A stretch of DNA of 31,221 nucleotides from an uncultured Fusobacterium sp. (GCA_900545035.1 UQXM01000002.1:1-31221), one strand, 5' to 3'; positions 7,458 to 15,646 are shown, counted from the first letter of the stretch. Numbers and translations: made by a program. Notes: generated by a model not told the origin, from the sequence alone.

Positions 7458-7486
7458 AAAAAAAAAGATACCCCGAAAGGTATCTT
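7458..7486 (-). terminator. Intrinsic terminator after the cold-shock gene
   Basis: The stem AAGATACC/GGTATCTT (7465-7472 and 7479-7486) with a 6-nt loop is followed on the minus strand by a run of nine T (7466-7458). It lies 25 nt past the csp stop. Confidence 0.88.
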
Positions 7487-7511
7487 AAAAAATCAAATTA
7501 TTTTTATTTAA

Positions 7512-7712
7512 TTATGCAGCTGTTACTTTAACTGCAACAGGACCTTTTGCTCCCTCTTCAACTTCGAAAGTTACAGCTTGAGCTTCATCCAAGCTTCTGA
7601 ATCCTTCTCCAACTATTCCTGAGAAATGTACGAAATAATCTTTTCCCTCTTCAGAAGTAATAAACCCAAATCCTTTTTCTTTGTTGAACCATTTTACTGT
7701 CCCTTTTAACAT
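7512..7712 (-). CDS. Cold-shock domain protein (CspA family)
   Basis: This 66-residue single cold-shock domain binds single-stranded RNA or DNA. RNP1 is KGFGFI (13-18) and RNP2 is YFVHF (26-30), with the expected N-terminal MLKGTVKWFN. The start at 7712 is chosen because GGAGG lies 8 nt upstream; a TTG five codons earlier overlaps that ribosome site. The gene is monocistronic, with its own promoter and terminator and a 5' leader of about 68 nt. Whether it is cold-induced cannot be told from sequence. Confidence 0.96.
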   Translation of the reverse strand: MLKGTVKWFNKEKGFGFITSEEGKDYFVHFSGIVGEGFRSLDEAQAVTFEVEEGAKGPVAVKVTAA

Positions 7713-7786
7713 TACAAAAACCTCCAAGAATATTTTTATCCGTCTTGTTATTGTATATTTTTTACAGCTAACTGACAGATAGTTTG

Positions 7787-7815
7787 ATTATACTCCCAGA
7801 TTAAAATATATGCAA
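7787..7815 (-). promoter_or_regulatory. csp promoter
   Basis: A -35 TTGCAT (7810-7815), 17-bp spacer and a consensus -10 TATAAT (7787-7792) are present. The -35 begins only 11 bp past the frr stop codon. Confidence 0.78.
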
Positions 7816-7825
7816 CTGTTTTTTA

Positions 7826-8386
7826 CTAAACTGTTGTGATTTCTTTTTCTTTTACTGCAAGAAGTGCATCTATATCTTTTATAGTTTTGTCTGTTAATTT
7901 TTGAACTTCATCTTCGTATTTTTTCAGTTCATCTTCTGTAATCTCTTCATCTTTTTGAAGTTTTCTAAGAGCATTGTTGATATCTTTTCTGATATTTCTG
8001 ACTGCTACTTTTCCCTCTTCAGCTTCTTTTTTAGCAAGTTTTACATATTCTTTTCTTCTGTCAGCTGTAAGTTCAGGAACCATTAATCTTATTACTCTAC
8101 CGTCATTGTTTGGAGTAAGCCCTACATTTGAAGCCATAATAGCTTTTTCTATTACAGGAATTACAGACTTATCCCATGGGTCGATTACAAGTAATCTAGG
8201 CTCCGGAGCTGATACTGTTCCCACTTGATTTAAAGGCATTAAAGAACCATACTGCTCAACTTTTATTCCATCAAGCATAGTAACACTTGCTCTTCCTGCT
8301 CTGATAGAAGTAAATTTGTGTCTTGTAGCTTCTATCGCTTTTGCCATTTTGTCTTTACAATCATTCATTAAAATTTCTACGCTCAT
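7826..8386 (-). CDS. frr: Ribosome recycling factor
   Basis: The 186-residue protein splits post-termination ribosomes together with EF-G. It has the usual length and the conserved blocks TSIRAGRASVTMLDGIKVEQYGS, PNNDGRVIRLMVPELTADRR and VAVRNIRKDINNALRK, covering the long three-helix domain I and the small domain II. AGGAGG precedes the ATG by 5 nt. It lies 22 nt downstream of pyrH, in the widely conserved order rpsB-tsf-pyrH-frr. No clear terminator follows before the csp promoter. Confidence 0.97.
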   Translation of the reverse strand: MSVEILMNDCKDKMAKAIEATRHKFTSIRAGRASVTMLDGIKVEQYGSLMPLNQVGTVSAPEPRLLVIDPWDKSVIPVIEKAIMASNVGLTPNNDGRVIRLMVPELTADRRKEYVKLAKKEAEEGKVAVRNIRKDINNALRKLQKDEEITEDELKKYEDEVQKLTDKTIKDIDALLAVKEKEITTV

Positions 8387-8408
8387 GCTTTCCTCCTGAA
8401 AAAATTTT

Positions 8409-9125
8409 TTATATAACTTTAGTTCCTATGCACTCGCATTCTCCAAGAACTACTTTTTTAATATTTCCTTCTACCAGAGAGTTAAATACAATAAGAGGCA
8501 GTTTATTATCTCTGCAAAGAGATATAGCTGCTGCATCCATAACTTTCAAGTCTTTGTTTAAAACTTCGCTGTATGTAACTGTGTCATATTTTACTGCATC
8601 ACAATATTTTACAGGATCTTTATCATAAATTCCGTCAACTTTAGTTGCTTTTATTACTACATCTGCATTTATTTCAATCGCTCTTAAAACTGCTGCTGTA
8701 TCAGTTGTAAAATATGGATTTCCTGTTCCTGCTCCAAATATTACAACTCTTCCTTTTTCAAGGTGTCTCTCAGCTCTTCTTCTGATGTACGGCTCTGCAA
8801 TCTGAGGCATTTCAATAGCTGTAAGAACTCTTGTAGGCACTCCAAGTTTTTCAATAGAATTTTGAAGAGCAAGAGAGTTTATTACAGTTGCAAGCATTCC
8901 CATATGATCTCCTGTTACTCTGTCCATTCCTTGAGCTTCTCCCGAAAGTCCTCTGAAGATATTTCCTCCTCCGATAACTATTCCTACTTCCACTCCCATA
9001 TCAACTATTTCTTTTATCTGTCTCGCATATGAGCTTATTACTTCAGAAGATATTCCAAACTCCTGATCTCCCATCAAAGCTTCTCCGCTAAGTTTTAATA
9101 ATATTCTCTTGTATACAGGTGTCAT
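8409..9125 (-). CDS. pyrH: Uridylate kinase
   Basis: The 238-residue hexameric UMP kinase converts UMP to UDP for pyrimidine nucleotide synthesis. It belongs to the amino-acid kinase fold. RILLKLSGEAL at the N terminus, GIVIGGGNIFRG, and AEPYIRRRAERHLEKGRVVIFGAGTG carry the nucleotide- and UMP-binding loops, and TDTAAVLRAIEI is also conserved. AGGAGG sits 4 nt before the ATG. A hairpin terminator lies just ahead of this gene, so it may depend on read-through from rpsB-tsf or on an unrecognised promoter. Confidence 0.97.
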   Translation of the reverse strand: MTPVYKRILLKLSGEALMGDQEFGISSEVISSYARQIKEIVDMGVEVGIVIGGGNIFRGLSGEAQGMDRVTGDHMGMLATVINSLALQNSIEKLGVPTRVLTAIEMPQIAEPYIRRRAERHLEKGRVVIFGAGTGNPYFTTDTAAVLRAIEINADVVIKATKVDGIYDKDPVKYCDAVKYDTVTYSEVLNKDLKVMDAAAISLCRDNKLPLIVFNSLVEGNIKKVVLGECECIGTKVI

Positions 9126-9144
9126 TTTTCCTCCTATTATCCTT

Positions 9145-9172
9145 AAAAAAATAGGGATGCAGGCTGCATCCC
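9145..9172 (-). terminator. Intrinsic terminator between tsf and pyrH
   Basis: GGGATGCA-(3 nt)-TGCATCCC (9154-9161 and 9165-9172) is a GC-containing 8-bp perfect stem. On the minus strand it is followed by TATTTTTTT. It lies 25 nt past the tsf stop and ends about 10 nt before the pyrH ribosome site. It would end much of the rpsB-tsf transcript and lower pyrH-frr expression. Confidence 0.82.
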
Positions 9173-9196
9173 CAATATTGTTTTCTCTTAGAAGTA

Positions 9197-10084
9197 TTAT
9201 CCTTTGATTTGAGCTGCAACTTCTGCTGCGAAATCTTCTACTTTTTTCTCAATTCCGTCTCCAACTTTAAATCTTGTGAAAGATAGAACTGTCATATCTC
9301 CTGCAAATTTAGCAACTGTTTCTTTATCTTCTGCTTTAACATAGATTTGGTCTACTAAACAGTTTTCTTCATAGAATTTTCTCATTTTTCCAACAAGAAT
9401 GTTTTCTATAATTTTAGCTGGTTTTCCTTCCATTTCTAATTGTTTTCTTGCAATTTCTTTTTCATGCTCAAGAATTTCCGGAGTAACTTCTGCTGAGTTT
9501 AGGTAAGAAGGGTTCATAGCTGCAACGTGCATAGCTATTCCTTTAGCTCTTTCCAATCTTTCAGGAGTCATTTCAGCTGACATTTCAACTATAACTCCAA
9601 GTTTTCCTCCAAGGTGGTTGTAAGTAGTTACAAATCCAGTTGTAGTAACTTTCTGCATTCTTCTGATGTTCATGTTTTCTCCGATTTTTGCAATCAGAGC
9701 AACTAATTTTTCTTCTATTGTAGCACCATCTGCTAATTTAACAGCTTTTAATTCTTCTACAGTTGAAACTGGGTTGTTTAAAGCAGTTTCTACTAATAAT
9801 TTTCCAAAGCTTTTAAATTCGTCATTTTTAGCAACGAAATCTGTTTCAGCATTGAATTCAATAACAACTGCTGTTTTGTGATCAGCTGTTACACCTTCAA
9901 ATACTAATCCTTCAGCTGCAATTCTTCCAGCTTTTTTAACAGCTTTTGCCATACCTTTTTCTCTTAGGTAGTCAATAGCTTTGTCAAAGTTTCCTTCATT
10001 TTCTTGAAGTGCCTTTTTACAATCCATCATTCCGGCACCAGTCATCTCTCTAAGTTCTTTTACCATCTTAGCTGTGATTTCCAT
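9197..10084 (-). CDS. tsf: Translation elongation factor Ts
   Basis: The 295-residue protein is the guanine-nucleotide exchange factor for EF-Tu. The N-terminal UBA-like domain (VKELREMTGAGMMDCKKAL) and the EF-Tu contact region (VVIEFNAETDFVAKND, about 72-87) are clear. So are the paired core subdomains (AMHVAAMNPSYLNSAEV) and the coiled-coil hairpin region. AGGAGG precedes the ATG. It lies 48 nt downstream of rpsB, the standard partner. Confidence 0.97.
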   Translation of the reverse strand: MEITAKMVKELREMTGAGMMDCKKALQENEGNFDKAIDYLREKGMAKAVKKAGRIAAEGLVFEGVTADHKTAVVIEFNAETDFVAKNDEFKSFGKLLVETALNNPVSTVEELKAVKLADGATIEEKLVALIAKIGENMNIRRMQKVTTTGFVTTYNHLGGKLGVIVEMSAEMTPERLERAKGIAMHVAAMNPSYLNSAEVTPEILEHEKEIARKQLEMEGKPAKIIENILVGKMRKFYEENCLVDQIYVKAEDKETVAKFAGDMTVLSFTRFKVGDGIEKKVEDFAAEVAAQIKG

Positions 10085-10132
10085 CTATATGTCCTCCTTA
10101 TTTCCTTTTCGTTTAAGGAATTATTTTTCTAA

Positions 10133-10888
10133 TTATTCAGCTGCTCCGTTTTCAGCTACTTCTTCAGTAACTTCTGTAGTTTCGTCAACAACTTTTTCTT
10201 CAGCACCTTGTTTACCTTCGATGATAGCATTAGCTACTAAAGTAGACATTAATTTTACTGATCTGATTGCGTCGTCGTTTGCAGGAATTGGGTAAGTAAT
10301 TAAATCTGGATCTACGTTAGTGTCGATCATTGCAATTACTGGAATTCCTAAGTGGTCAGCTTCTGCTACTGCAAGAGCTTCTTTTTTAACGTCAACTACG
10401 AATAAAGCATCTGGGATTCTTGGCATATCTTGGATTCCAGATAAGTTTTTAGATAATTTTTCTAACTCTTTTCTTAAGTTAGCAGCTTCTTTTTTAGTGT
10501 AAGCTGTATCTAAAGTTCCGTCTTTATCCATTTTGTCTAATTCTTTTAATCTTGCTATTCTTCCTTTGATAGTTTCAAAGTTTGTAAGCATTCCTCCAAG
10601 CCATCTGTTGTTTACATAGAACATTCCAGATCTTTCAGCTTGGTCTTTCATAGCTTCCTGAGCTTGTTTTTTAGTTCCTACGAAAAGAACTGTTCCGCCT
10701 TGAGCAGCGATTTCTCTTACTACTTCATAAGCTTCCTCAATTTTTTTAAGTGATTTGTGTAAATCGATTACATGGATTCCGTTTCTTTCTGTGAAGATGT
10801 ATTTTGCCATTTTTGGATTCCATCTTTTTGCTTGGTGTCCGAAGTGTACTCCAGACTCAAGTAATTGTTTCATTGTTACTACTGCCAT
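10133..10888 (-). CDS. rpsB: 30S ribosomal protein S2
   Basis: The 251-residue S2 binds late to the 30S head-body junction. LLESGVHFGHQAKRWNPKM, YVNNRWLGGMLTNF and PDALFVVDVKKEALAVAEA are family signatures, as is the closing PIPANDDAIRS. The C terminus is glutamate-rich. The start was placed at 10888, where AGGAGG precedes MAVVTMKQL. The frame stays open a further 47 codons upstream through the leader, but those residues are unlike S2. A strong promoter and a structured leader of about 100 nt lie upstream. Confidence 0.97.
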   Translation of the reverse strand: MAVVTMKQLLESGVHFGHQAKRWNPKMAKYIFTERNGIHVIDLHKSLKKIEEAYEVVREIAAQGGTVLFVGTKKQAQEAMKDQAERSGMFYVNNRWLGGMLTNFETIKGRIARLKELDKMDKDGTLDTAYTKKEAANLRKELEKLSKNLSGIQDMPRIPDALFVVDVKKEALAVAEADHLGIPVIAMIDTNVDPDLITYPIPANDDAIRSVKLMSTLVANAIIEGKQGAEEKVVDETTEVTEEVAENGAAE

Positions 10889-10990
10889 TTTTTTCCTCCT
10901 GATATTTTTGGTTTTGCCCTCCACTGACCTCAAAACTAAACAACTTTTACAAGCACCCAGTTTAGAAATAGTCAGTGTGCATATTTTACA
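10889..10990 (-). promoter_or_regulatory. Structured rpsB leader (candidate S2 autoregulatory RNA)
   Basis: The ~100-nt untranslated leader folds into nested helices. CACTGAC (10977-10971) pairs perfectly with GTCAGTG (10928-10922), and inside it CTAAAC pairs with GTTTAG, around a G-rich loop (TGGGTGCTTG). Many bacteria control rpsB by S2 binding to such a leader; that this one does so is inferred. The ribosome site lies only ~20 nt past the outer helix. Confidence 0.5.
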
Positions 10991-10997
10991 GCATTTC

Positions 10998-11026
10998 ATT
11001 TTACCATTACACAAAAAAAATGTCAA
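10998..11026 (-). promoter_or_regulatory. rpsB-tsf promoter
   Basis: A consensus -35 TTGACA (11021-11026), a 17-bp spacer and -10 TAAAAT (10998-11003) place the start site near 10990. It is divergent from, and about 45 bp from, the hydF promoter. Confidence 0.88.
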
Positions 11027-11066
11027 CAAAAAACCTTTGAATTAATTAGTTTTCTTAAATTTTTTG

Positions 11067-11075
11067 TGATATAAT
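11067..11075 (+). promoter_or_regulatory. hydF promoter (extended -10)
   Basis: TGATATAAT is an extended -10 (TGn plus consensus TATAAT at 11070-11075), 29 bp upstream of the hydF ATG. No good -35 is seen 17 bp upstream, as is common with extended -10 promoters. Confidence 0.65.
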
Positions 11076-11104
11076 TTTATCAAAATCGATAACAAGGAGG
11101 AAAA

Positions 11105-12286
11105 ATGCAGAATACACCCAATTCAAACAGAACACATATTATTTTTCTGGGAGCTGTAAATGCGGGAAAATCTTCTCTGCTTAACGCAGTTACTGAGCAG
11201 GAAATTTCCATCGTATCAAATATACAAGGAACAACTACAGATTCTGTAAAAAAAACTATGGAGCTTATCCCATTCGGGCCTGTACTTTTTATTGATACAG
11301 CAGGTTTTAACGATGATACAGAACTTGGAAAACTTAGAATAGAAAAAACATTAAAAGAAATAAAAAAATCTGATTTTGCAGTATATGTTGTTGACGGAAA
11401 TAATTTTGATATAAATATATACAATGAACATATAGCACTTATGAAAAAATATAATCTGCCGTTTATAACTGCAGTAAATAAGTCAGACCTTCTTTCTGAT
11501 GAAAAAAAAGAAGAATTAAAAAAAATTATAAAAGAGCCTTATTTTATTTCTGCCAAAGACAGAGAATCAATTCTTGATTTCAAAAAAATTCTTATTGAAA
11601 AGCTTGATATTCTTGAAGAAGAACCAAGTCTTTTAAAAGGTATTGTTGAATATGGGGATACTGTTGTTATGGTTGTTCCCATTGATTCTGAAGCTCCAAA
11701 AGGCAGACTTATTCTTCCTCAGGTTCAGATTTTGAGAGATGCTCTTGACAACGGAGTGAAAGTTATCGTTACAAGAGATACAGAACTTGCTTCTGTTTTG
11801 GAAGAAAATAAAAATATTAAACTTGTAATAACAGATTCTCAGGCATTTAAAACTGTGGATAAAATAGTTGCCGACAGATATCCTCTTACAAGTTTTTCAA
11901 TACTTTTTGCCAGACAAAAAGGAGATTTGAACAAATTTATTGAGGGAATAGATATTATCAAAAATCTTAAAGAGGGAGCAGAAATTCTTATTGCCGAAAC
12001 TTGCTCACACAATACATCTCACGAAGATATCGGACGGGTAAAAATACCTATGATGTTACAGAAAAAAACAGGAAAACATTTCCATTTTTCATTCTCTATG
12101 GGGAAAGATTTCCCTGATAATTTGGAAAAATTTGACTTGATTATTCACTGCGGCGGATGTATGATAACAAGAAAAACTATGGAAAACAGAATTGCCGAAT
12201 GTGAAAATGCAGGAGTAAAAATTACAAACTACGGAATGATAATAGCTTATCTTACAGGAATTTTAGAAAAATCACTTGTTATATAG
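11105..12286 (+). CDS. hydF: [FeFe]-hydrogenase maturation GTPase HydF
   Basis: The 393-residue protein is the scaffold on which the di-iron part of the [FeFe]-hydrogenase H-cluster is finished and handed to the hydrogenase. The N-terminal Era-like GTPase domain has the P-loop GAVNAGKSS (16-24), GTTTD (42-46), DTAG (64-67) and NKSD (125-128). After a dimerisation domain, the C-terminal 4Fe-4S site has C300-x-H302 and H348-C349-x2-C352, the HydF pattern. AGGAGG is well placed. It leads a plus-strand group with ldh (14-nt gap) and an EFR1 protein. The partner maturases HydE and HydG and the hydrogenase itself are not in this window. Confidence 0.95.
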   Translation: MQNTPNSNRTHIIFLGAVNAGKSSLLNAVTEQEISIVSNIQGTTTDSVKKTMELIPFGPVLFIDTAGFNDDTELGKLRIEKTLKEIKKSDFAVYVVDGNNFDINIYNEHIALMKKYNLPFITAVNKSDLLSDEKKEELKKIIKEPYFISAKDRESILDFKKILIEKLDILEEEPSLLKGIVEYGDTVVMVVPIDSEAPKGRLILPQVQILRDALDNGVKVIVTRDTELASVLEENKNIKLVITDSQAFKTVDKIVADRYPLTSFSILFARQKGDLNKFIEGIDIIKNLKEGAEILIAETCSHNTSHEDIGRVKIPMMLQKKTGKHFHFSFSMGKDFPDNLEKFDLIIHCGGCMITRKTMENRIAECENAGVKITNYGMIIAYLTGILEKSLVI

Positions 12287-12300
12287 AAAAGGAAGAAAAT

Positions 12301-13236
12301 ATGAATAATAAGGTTGGAATTATTGGAGCTGGTCATGTGGGAAGCCACTGTGCCTATGCTATGTTAATGCAAGGAGTCTGCGATAAAATTATTTTTAATG
12401 ATATAATTAAACAAAAAGCTGTTTCTCAAGCTTTGGATTGTATGGATACTCTTCCGTTTATTCCTCACAGAGCTGAAATAACAGCAGGAGAGCTTAAAGA
12501 TATTGCTGAGTGTGATATCGTTGTTATTGCTGTAGGAGGTATTCAAGATGAAGACCGTATGGCAGAACTTTATTCTTCACACAATATTATAAAAGATATT
12601 GTTCCAAAAATTATGGAATATGGATTTAATGGAATTTTTATAGTAATTACAAATCCGGTTGATATTGTTACCTATATGGTTCAAAAATATTCAGGACTTC
12701 CTCACTGCCGTGTTATAGGAACTGGGACAGGACTTGATTCTGCAAGACTTCAAAGAATTTTAAGCATTGAAACAGGAATAAATCCTCAATCTATTCAAGC
12801 ATGGGCTGTAGGAGAACACGGAAATTCGCAGGTACCTGTTTTCTCTTCTGCTTCCATAAATGGAAAACTTCTTACAGAACTTATAAAAGAAAATCCTGAA
12901 AAATTTTCGAATATAAACTTTAACAAAATAGAAGAAAAAGTTATCGGAGCAGGCTGGGAGATTTACAGAGGAAAAAATTCCACTGAATTTGGAATCGGAT
13001 GTACCTGTGCAAAACTTGTAAAAACTATATTCCATGATGAAAAAACTGTTCTTCCATGTTCTGTATTTCTTAATGGAGAGTATAAAAATTCAGGGATATA
13101 TACAGGAGTTCCTGCTGTCGTAGGAAAAAATGGAGTTGAATATACTGTAGAAATACCACTAGATGAAAAAGAACAAGAAAAATTTGATTTAAGCTGCAAA
13201 ATTATAAAAGAGAATATAAAAAAATTAGAATTTTAA
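12301..13236 (+). CDS. L-lactate/L-2-hydroxyacid dehydrogenase (LDH/MDH superfamily)
   Basis: This 311-residue NAD-dependent dehydrogenase would interconvert a 2-oxoacid and an L-2-hydroxyacid in the cytoplasm. The Rossmann loop is GAGHVG (9-14) with Asp34 at the end of the second strand, which favours NAD. Asn118 (TNPVD), substrate arginine R149 (DSARL) and catalytic His173 (GEHGNSQVP) are all present. In the mobile loop, Gln82 and Arg86 are separated by only three residues (QDEDRMAEL). Classical LDH has a longer Q-x-PGE-x-R loop, and DRMAEL recalls hydroxyisocaproate dehydrogenases. Lactate is therefore likely but a larger 2-oxoacid is possible. It is the second gene of the hydF operon. Confidence 0.85.
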   Translation: MNNKVGIIGAGHVGSHCAYAMLMQGVCDKIIFNDIIKQKAVSQALDCMDTLPFIPHRAEITAGELKDIAECDIVVIAVGGIQDEDRMAELYSSHNIIKDIVPKIMEYGFNGIFIVITNPVDIVTYMVQKYSGLPHCRVIGTGTGLDSARLQRILSIETGINPQSIQAWAVGEHGNSQVPVFSSASINGKLLTELIKENPEKFSNINFNKIEEKVIGAGWEIYRGKNSTEFGIGCTCAKLVKTIFHDEKTVLPCSVFLNGEYKNSGIYTGVPAVVGKNGVEYTVEIPLDEKEQEKFDLSCKIIKENIKKLEF

Positions 13237-13256
13237 GGTTATAGGGGGGATTTTTA

Positions 13257-14033
13257 ATGGATATTAAAAAAGTTCATATCTTTTATTTCAGTCCTACACA
13301 CACTACAAAAACAACAGTACAAAATATAGGAAAAGGAATTAATCTTGAAACATATGATTATGATTTGACTTTCTCATGTAATAATATGAAAGATTACTCT
13401 TTTGGAAAAGAGGATTTGATAATTGTTGGAGTTCCTGTTTACGGCGGAAGAACTCCTGTTATTTCAAGAGAGATGATAAATAAAATCAAAGGAGAAGGGG
13501 CTCTTGCTGTGCCTGTGGCAGTTTACGGAAACAGAGCCTACGAAGATTGTCTTTTGGAACTAAAAAATATCTTAAAAGAAAATGGATTTATGTGCATTGC
13601 AGGGGGAGCATTTTTGGGAGAACACTCTTATACAAAAAAAGTTGCTGCAAACCGTCCTGACAAAGCTGATATTGAAAAAGCACAAGAGTTTGGAAAACTT
13701 ATCAGGGAAAAACTTGAAAACAATTCTTACTCACATGATATTGAAGTAAAAGGTAATTTCCCATACAAAGCTGAAATGCCTGTATTCCCTATTGCTCCTG
13801 TACCAAATGAAAACTGTGTTGACTGCGGAAGCTGTGCCTCTGTATGTCCCACAGGTGCAATAAATATTGATAATCACAGAGATATCAACCCTGCAAAATG
13901 TATAAAATGTTTTGCTTGTGTAAGAGCTTGTCGTTTTGAAGGAAGAGGTTTTGCAGGAAATCCTCTTGCCGATAAAATCAAATTCCTTGAAACAAAATGT
14001 GCCGACAGAAAAGAACCTGAAATATTTATTTAG
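13257..14033 (+). CDS. EFR1-type flavodoxin/ferredoxin fusion protein
   Basis: This is a 258-residue electron-transfer protein. The N-terminal half (1-155) is flavodoxin-like, with an FMN phosphate loop SPTHTTKTT (12-20) and a VGVPVYGGRTP segment (57-67). The C terminus is a bacterial 2[4Fe-4S] ferredoxin: C187-x2-C190-x2-C193-x3-C197-P and C215-x2-C218-x2-C221-x3-C225. Such proteins are common in anaerobic Firmicutes and Fusobacteria, mostly with unknown partners. It ends the hydF-ldh operon (20-nt gap) and is followed by a terminator. A role in redox balancing with the neighbouring genes is inferred only from position. Confidence 0.88.
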   Translation: MDIKKVHIFYFSPTHTTKTTVQNIGKGINLETYDYDLTFSCNNMKDYSFGKEDLIIVGVPVYGGRTPVISREMINKIKGEGALAVPVAVYGNRAYEDCLLELKNILKENGFMCIAGGAFLGEHSYTKKVAANRPDKADIEKAQEFGKLIREKLENNSYSHDIEVKGNFPYKAEMPVFPIAPVPNENCVDCGSCASVCPTGAINIDNHRDINPAKCIKCFACVRACRFEGRGFAGNPLADKIKFLETKCADRKEPEIFI

Positions 14034-14040
14034 ATTATAA

Positions 14041-14067
14041 AAGGAGCAGAAATTATCTGCTCTTTTT
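14041..14067. terminator. Bidirectional terminator between EFR1 and the FAD gene
   Basis: GAGCAGA (14044-14050) and TCTGCTC (14056-14062) form a perfect stem with a 5-nt loop, flanked by AAAA and TTTTT. It ends the plus-strand operon. Read from the other side it can end the convergent FAD-dependent gene, whose stop codon overlaps its last two bases. Confidence 0.85.
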
Positions 14068-15646
14068 ATTCTATTTCTGTAAATGCCAAGTCAACTATTT
14101 TCAGTCCGTCAACTCCTGCACTTACAATTCCCCCTGCATATCCTGCTCCTTCACCGATTGGGTAAAGTCCCTTTATATTTACCGATTCCCCTTTTTCATT
14201 ACGGGTAATTTTTACAGGTGCAGATGTTCTCGTTTCCGGAGCAATCAAGTTTGCTCTTTCAGAAACAAAGCCCTCATATCTTTTTCCCCAATAATTAAGT
14301 GCCATCTTCATATTTCTTGTGATAACCTCAGGGAAAAGTTTATTTAAATCATAAGAAGTTTTTTTCATTTCATAGCTTGTTTCTATCTCATGCTCTGTAA
14401 CTTTTCCCTCTAAAAAATCAGGTACACTTTGGTACAATGCCCCATAATTTTTTACAAGTTCAAAAGTTTTTCTCTCAAGTTCCTCTTGAAATTTCATTCC
14501 TGAAAAAAGTTCATCTCCAAACTCATTTTCTTTTATTCCCACAACAAGAGCTGAATTTGAAAATCTTCCGTTTCTGTCAGAATAGCTCATTCCATTAACA
14601 AGAGTCCCTCCTTTTTCAGAAGCAGCATTTACAATCACTCCTCCCGGACACATACAGAATGAAAAAATTCCTCTTTCTTCATCTTTATTATTGTATGTAA
14701 GACTGTATGTAGCAGCTCCTAGATTTTTATTTCCTGCAAATTTTCCATATTGCATTCTGTCAACATCAGATCTTGGATGTTCTATTCTCGCTCCTACAGC
14801 GAAAGCTTTATTTTCCATAAACACTCCGTTTTTATGAAGCATTCTGTAAGTATCCCTTGAAGAATGTCCTATGGCAAGAACTATTTTTTTTACAGGAAGA
14901 TTTTCTATCTCATTTTTGTTATTTCTTATTACAGCTCCCTGTACAGCTCCGTTTTCTATAATTATATCCGTTAGAAGATTATTAAAATAAAATTTTCCTC
15001 CCAGAGAGATTATTTTTTCCCTTAAATTTTTTACAACAATCTTAAGAACATCTGTCCCAATATGAGGTTTGTAATCCCATAAGATTTCTTTTTGAGCTCC
15101 ACATTCTACAAATTCCGAAAAAACTTTTTCAATATACTCGCTTTTTATTCTTGTATTTAATTTTCCGTCAGAATATGTTCCTGCTCCTCCCTCTCCAAAC
15201 TGAATATTGGAATTTTCATTAAGTTCCCCTGTTTTTATAAAATTATCAACAGTTTTATCTCTTGAGTCCACATCTTCTCCCCTGTCAATAACAATAGGCT
15301 TATACCCGTATTCAGCAAGTCTCAATGCTGCAAAAAGTCCCGCAGGTCCTGTCCCCACTACAAGTACTTCCTCATCTTTATTTATAGGTTTTCTTTTTAT
15401 TTTTTCAGTTTCTTTTACAAGAGAAATATTTTTAGTTTTTGACAAATCCATATCTTTTTTCAAAATCACTTCCACATTGTAAACGAATTTTATATCATTT
15501 TTCTTTCTGCTGTCAATGGATCTCTTAGTCCAGATAATTTTATCAATATTATCTTTTTTTACTCCCCTTTTAACTATCTCTTTCTCTATTTCTCTGCCCT
15601 GATTTTTTTCTATTGAAACTATTATATTATTCACATTTATTTTCAA
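14066..15646 (-). CDS. FAD-dependent oxidoreductase (COG2509-like)
   Basis: The 526-residue predicted flavoprotein belongs to an uncharacterised FAD-dependent dehydrogenase group. An N-terminal ~90-residue domain precedes the dinucleotide-binding segment EEVLVVGTGPAGLFAALRL, with GTGPAG at 98-103 and the acidic end of strand 2 at IDRGED. NIQFGEGGAGTYSDGKLNTR and the C-terminal GLYPIGEGAGYAGGIVSAG (FAD contact) are typical of the group. The start codon is TTG with GAGGTGA upstream; no nearby ATG fits the conserved N-terminal strand. It stands alone between two terminators, convergent with the hydF operon. The substrate is unknown. Confidence 0.85.
   Translation of the reverse strand: MKINVNNIIVSIEKNQGREIEKEIVKRGVKKDNIDKIIWTKRSIDSRKKNDIKFVYNVEVILKKDMDLSKTKNISLVKETEKIKRKPINKDEEVLVVGTGPAGLFAALRLAEYGYKPIVIDRGEDVDSRDKTVDNFIKTGELNENSNIQFGEGGAGTYSDGKLNTRIKSEYIEKVFSEFVECGAQKEILWDYKPHIGTDVLKIVVKNLREKIISLGGKFYFNNLLTDIIIENGAVQGAVIRNNKNEIENLPVKKIVLAIGHSSRDTYRMLHKNGVFMENKAFAVGARIEHPRSDVDRMQYGKFAGNKNLGAATYSLTYNNKDEERGIFSFCMCPGGVIVNAASEKGGTLVNGMSYSDRNGRFSNSALVVGIKENEFGDELFSGMKFQEELERKTFELVKNYGALYQSVPDFLEGKVTEHEIETSYEMKKTSYDLNKLFPEVITRNMKMALNYWGKRYEGFVSERANLIAPETRTSAPVKITRNEKGESVNIKGLYPIGEGAGYAGGIVSAGVDGLKIVDLAFTEIE

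Noticed and set aside
10889..11029. In-frame 47-codon N-terminal extension of rpsB, cysteine-rich (KCCKICTLT...)
   Set aside because: It spans the promoter and structured leader, has no ribosome site, and the normal S2 start has a perfect AGGAGG.
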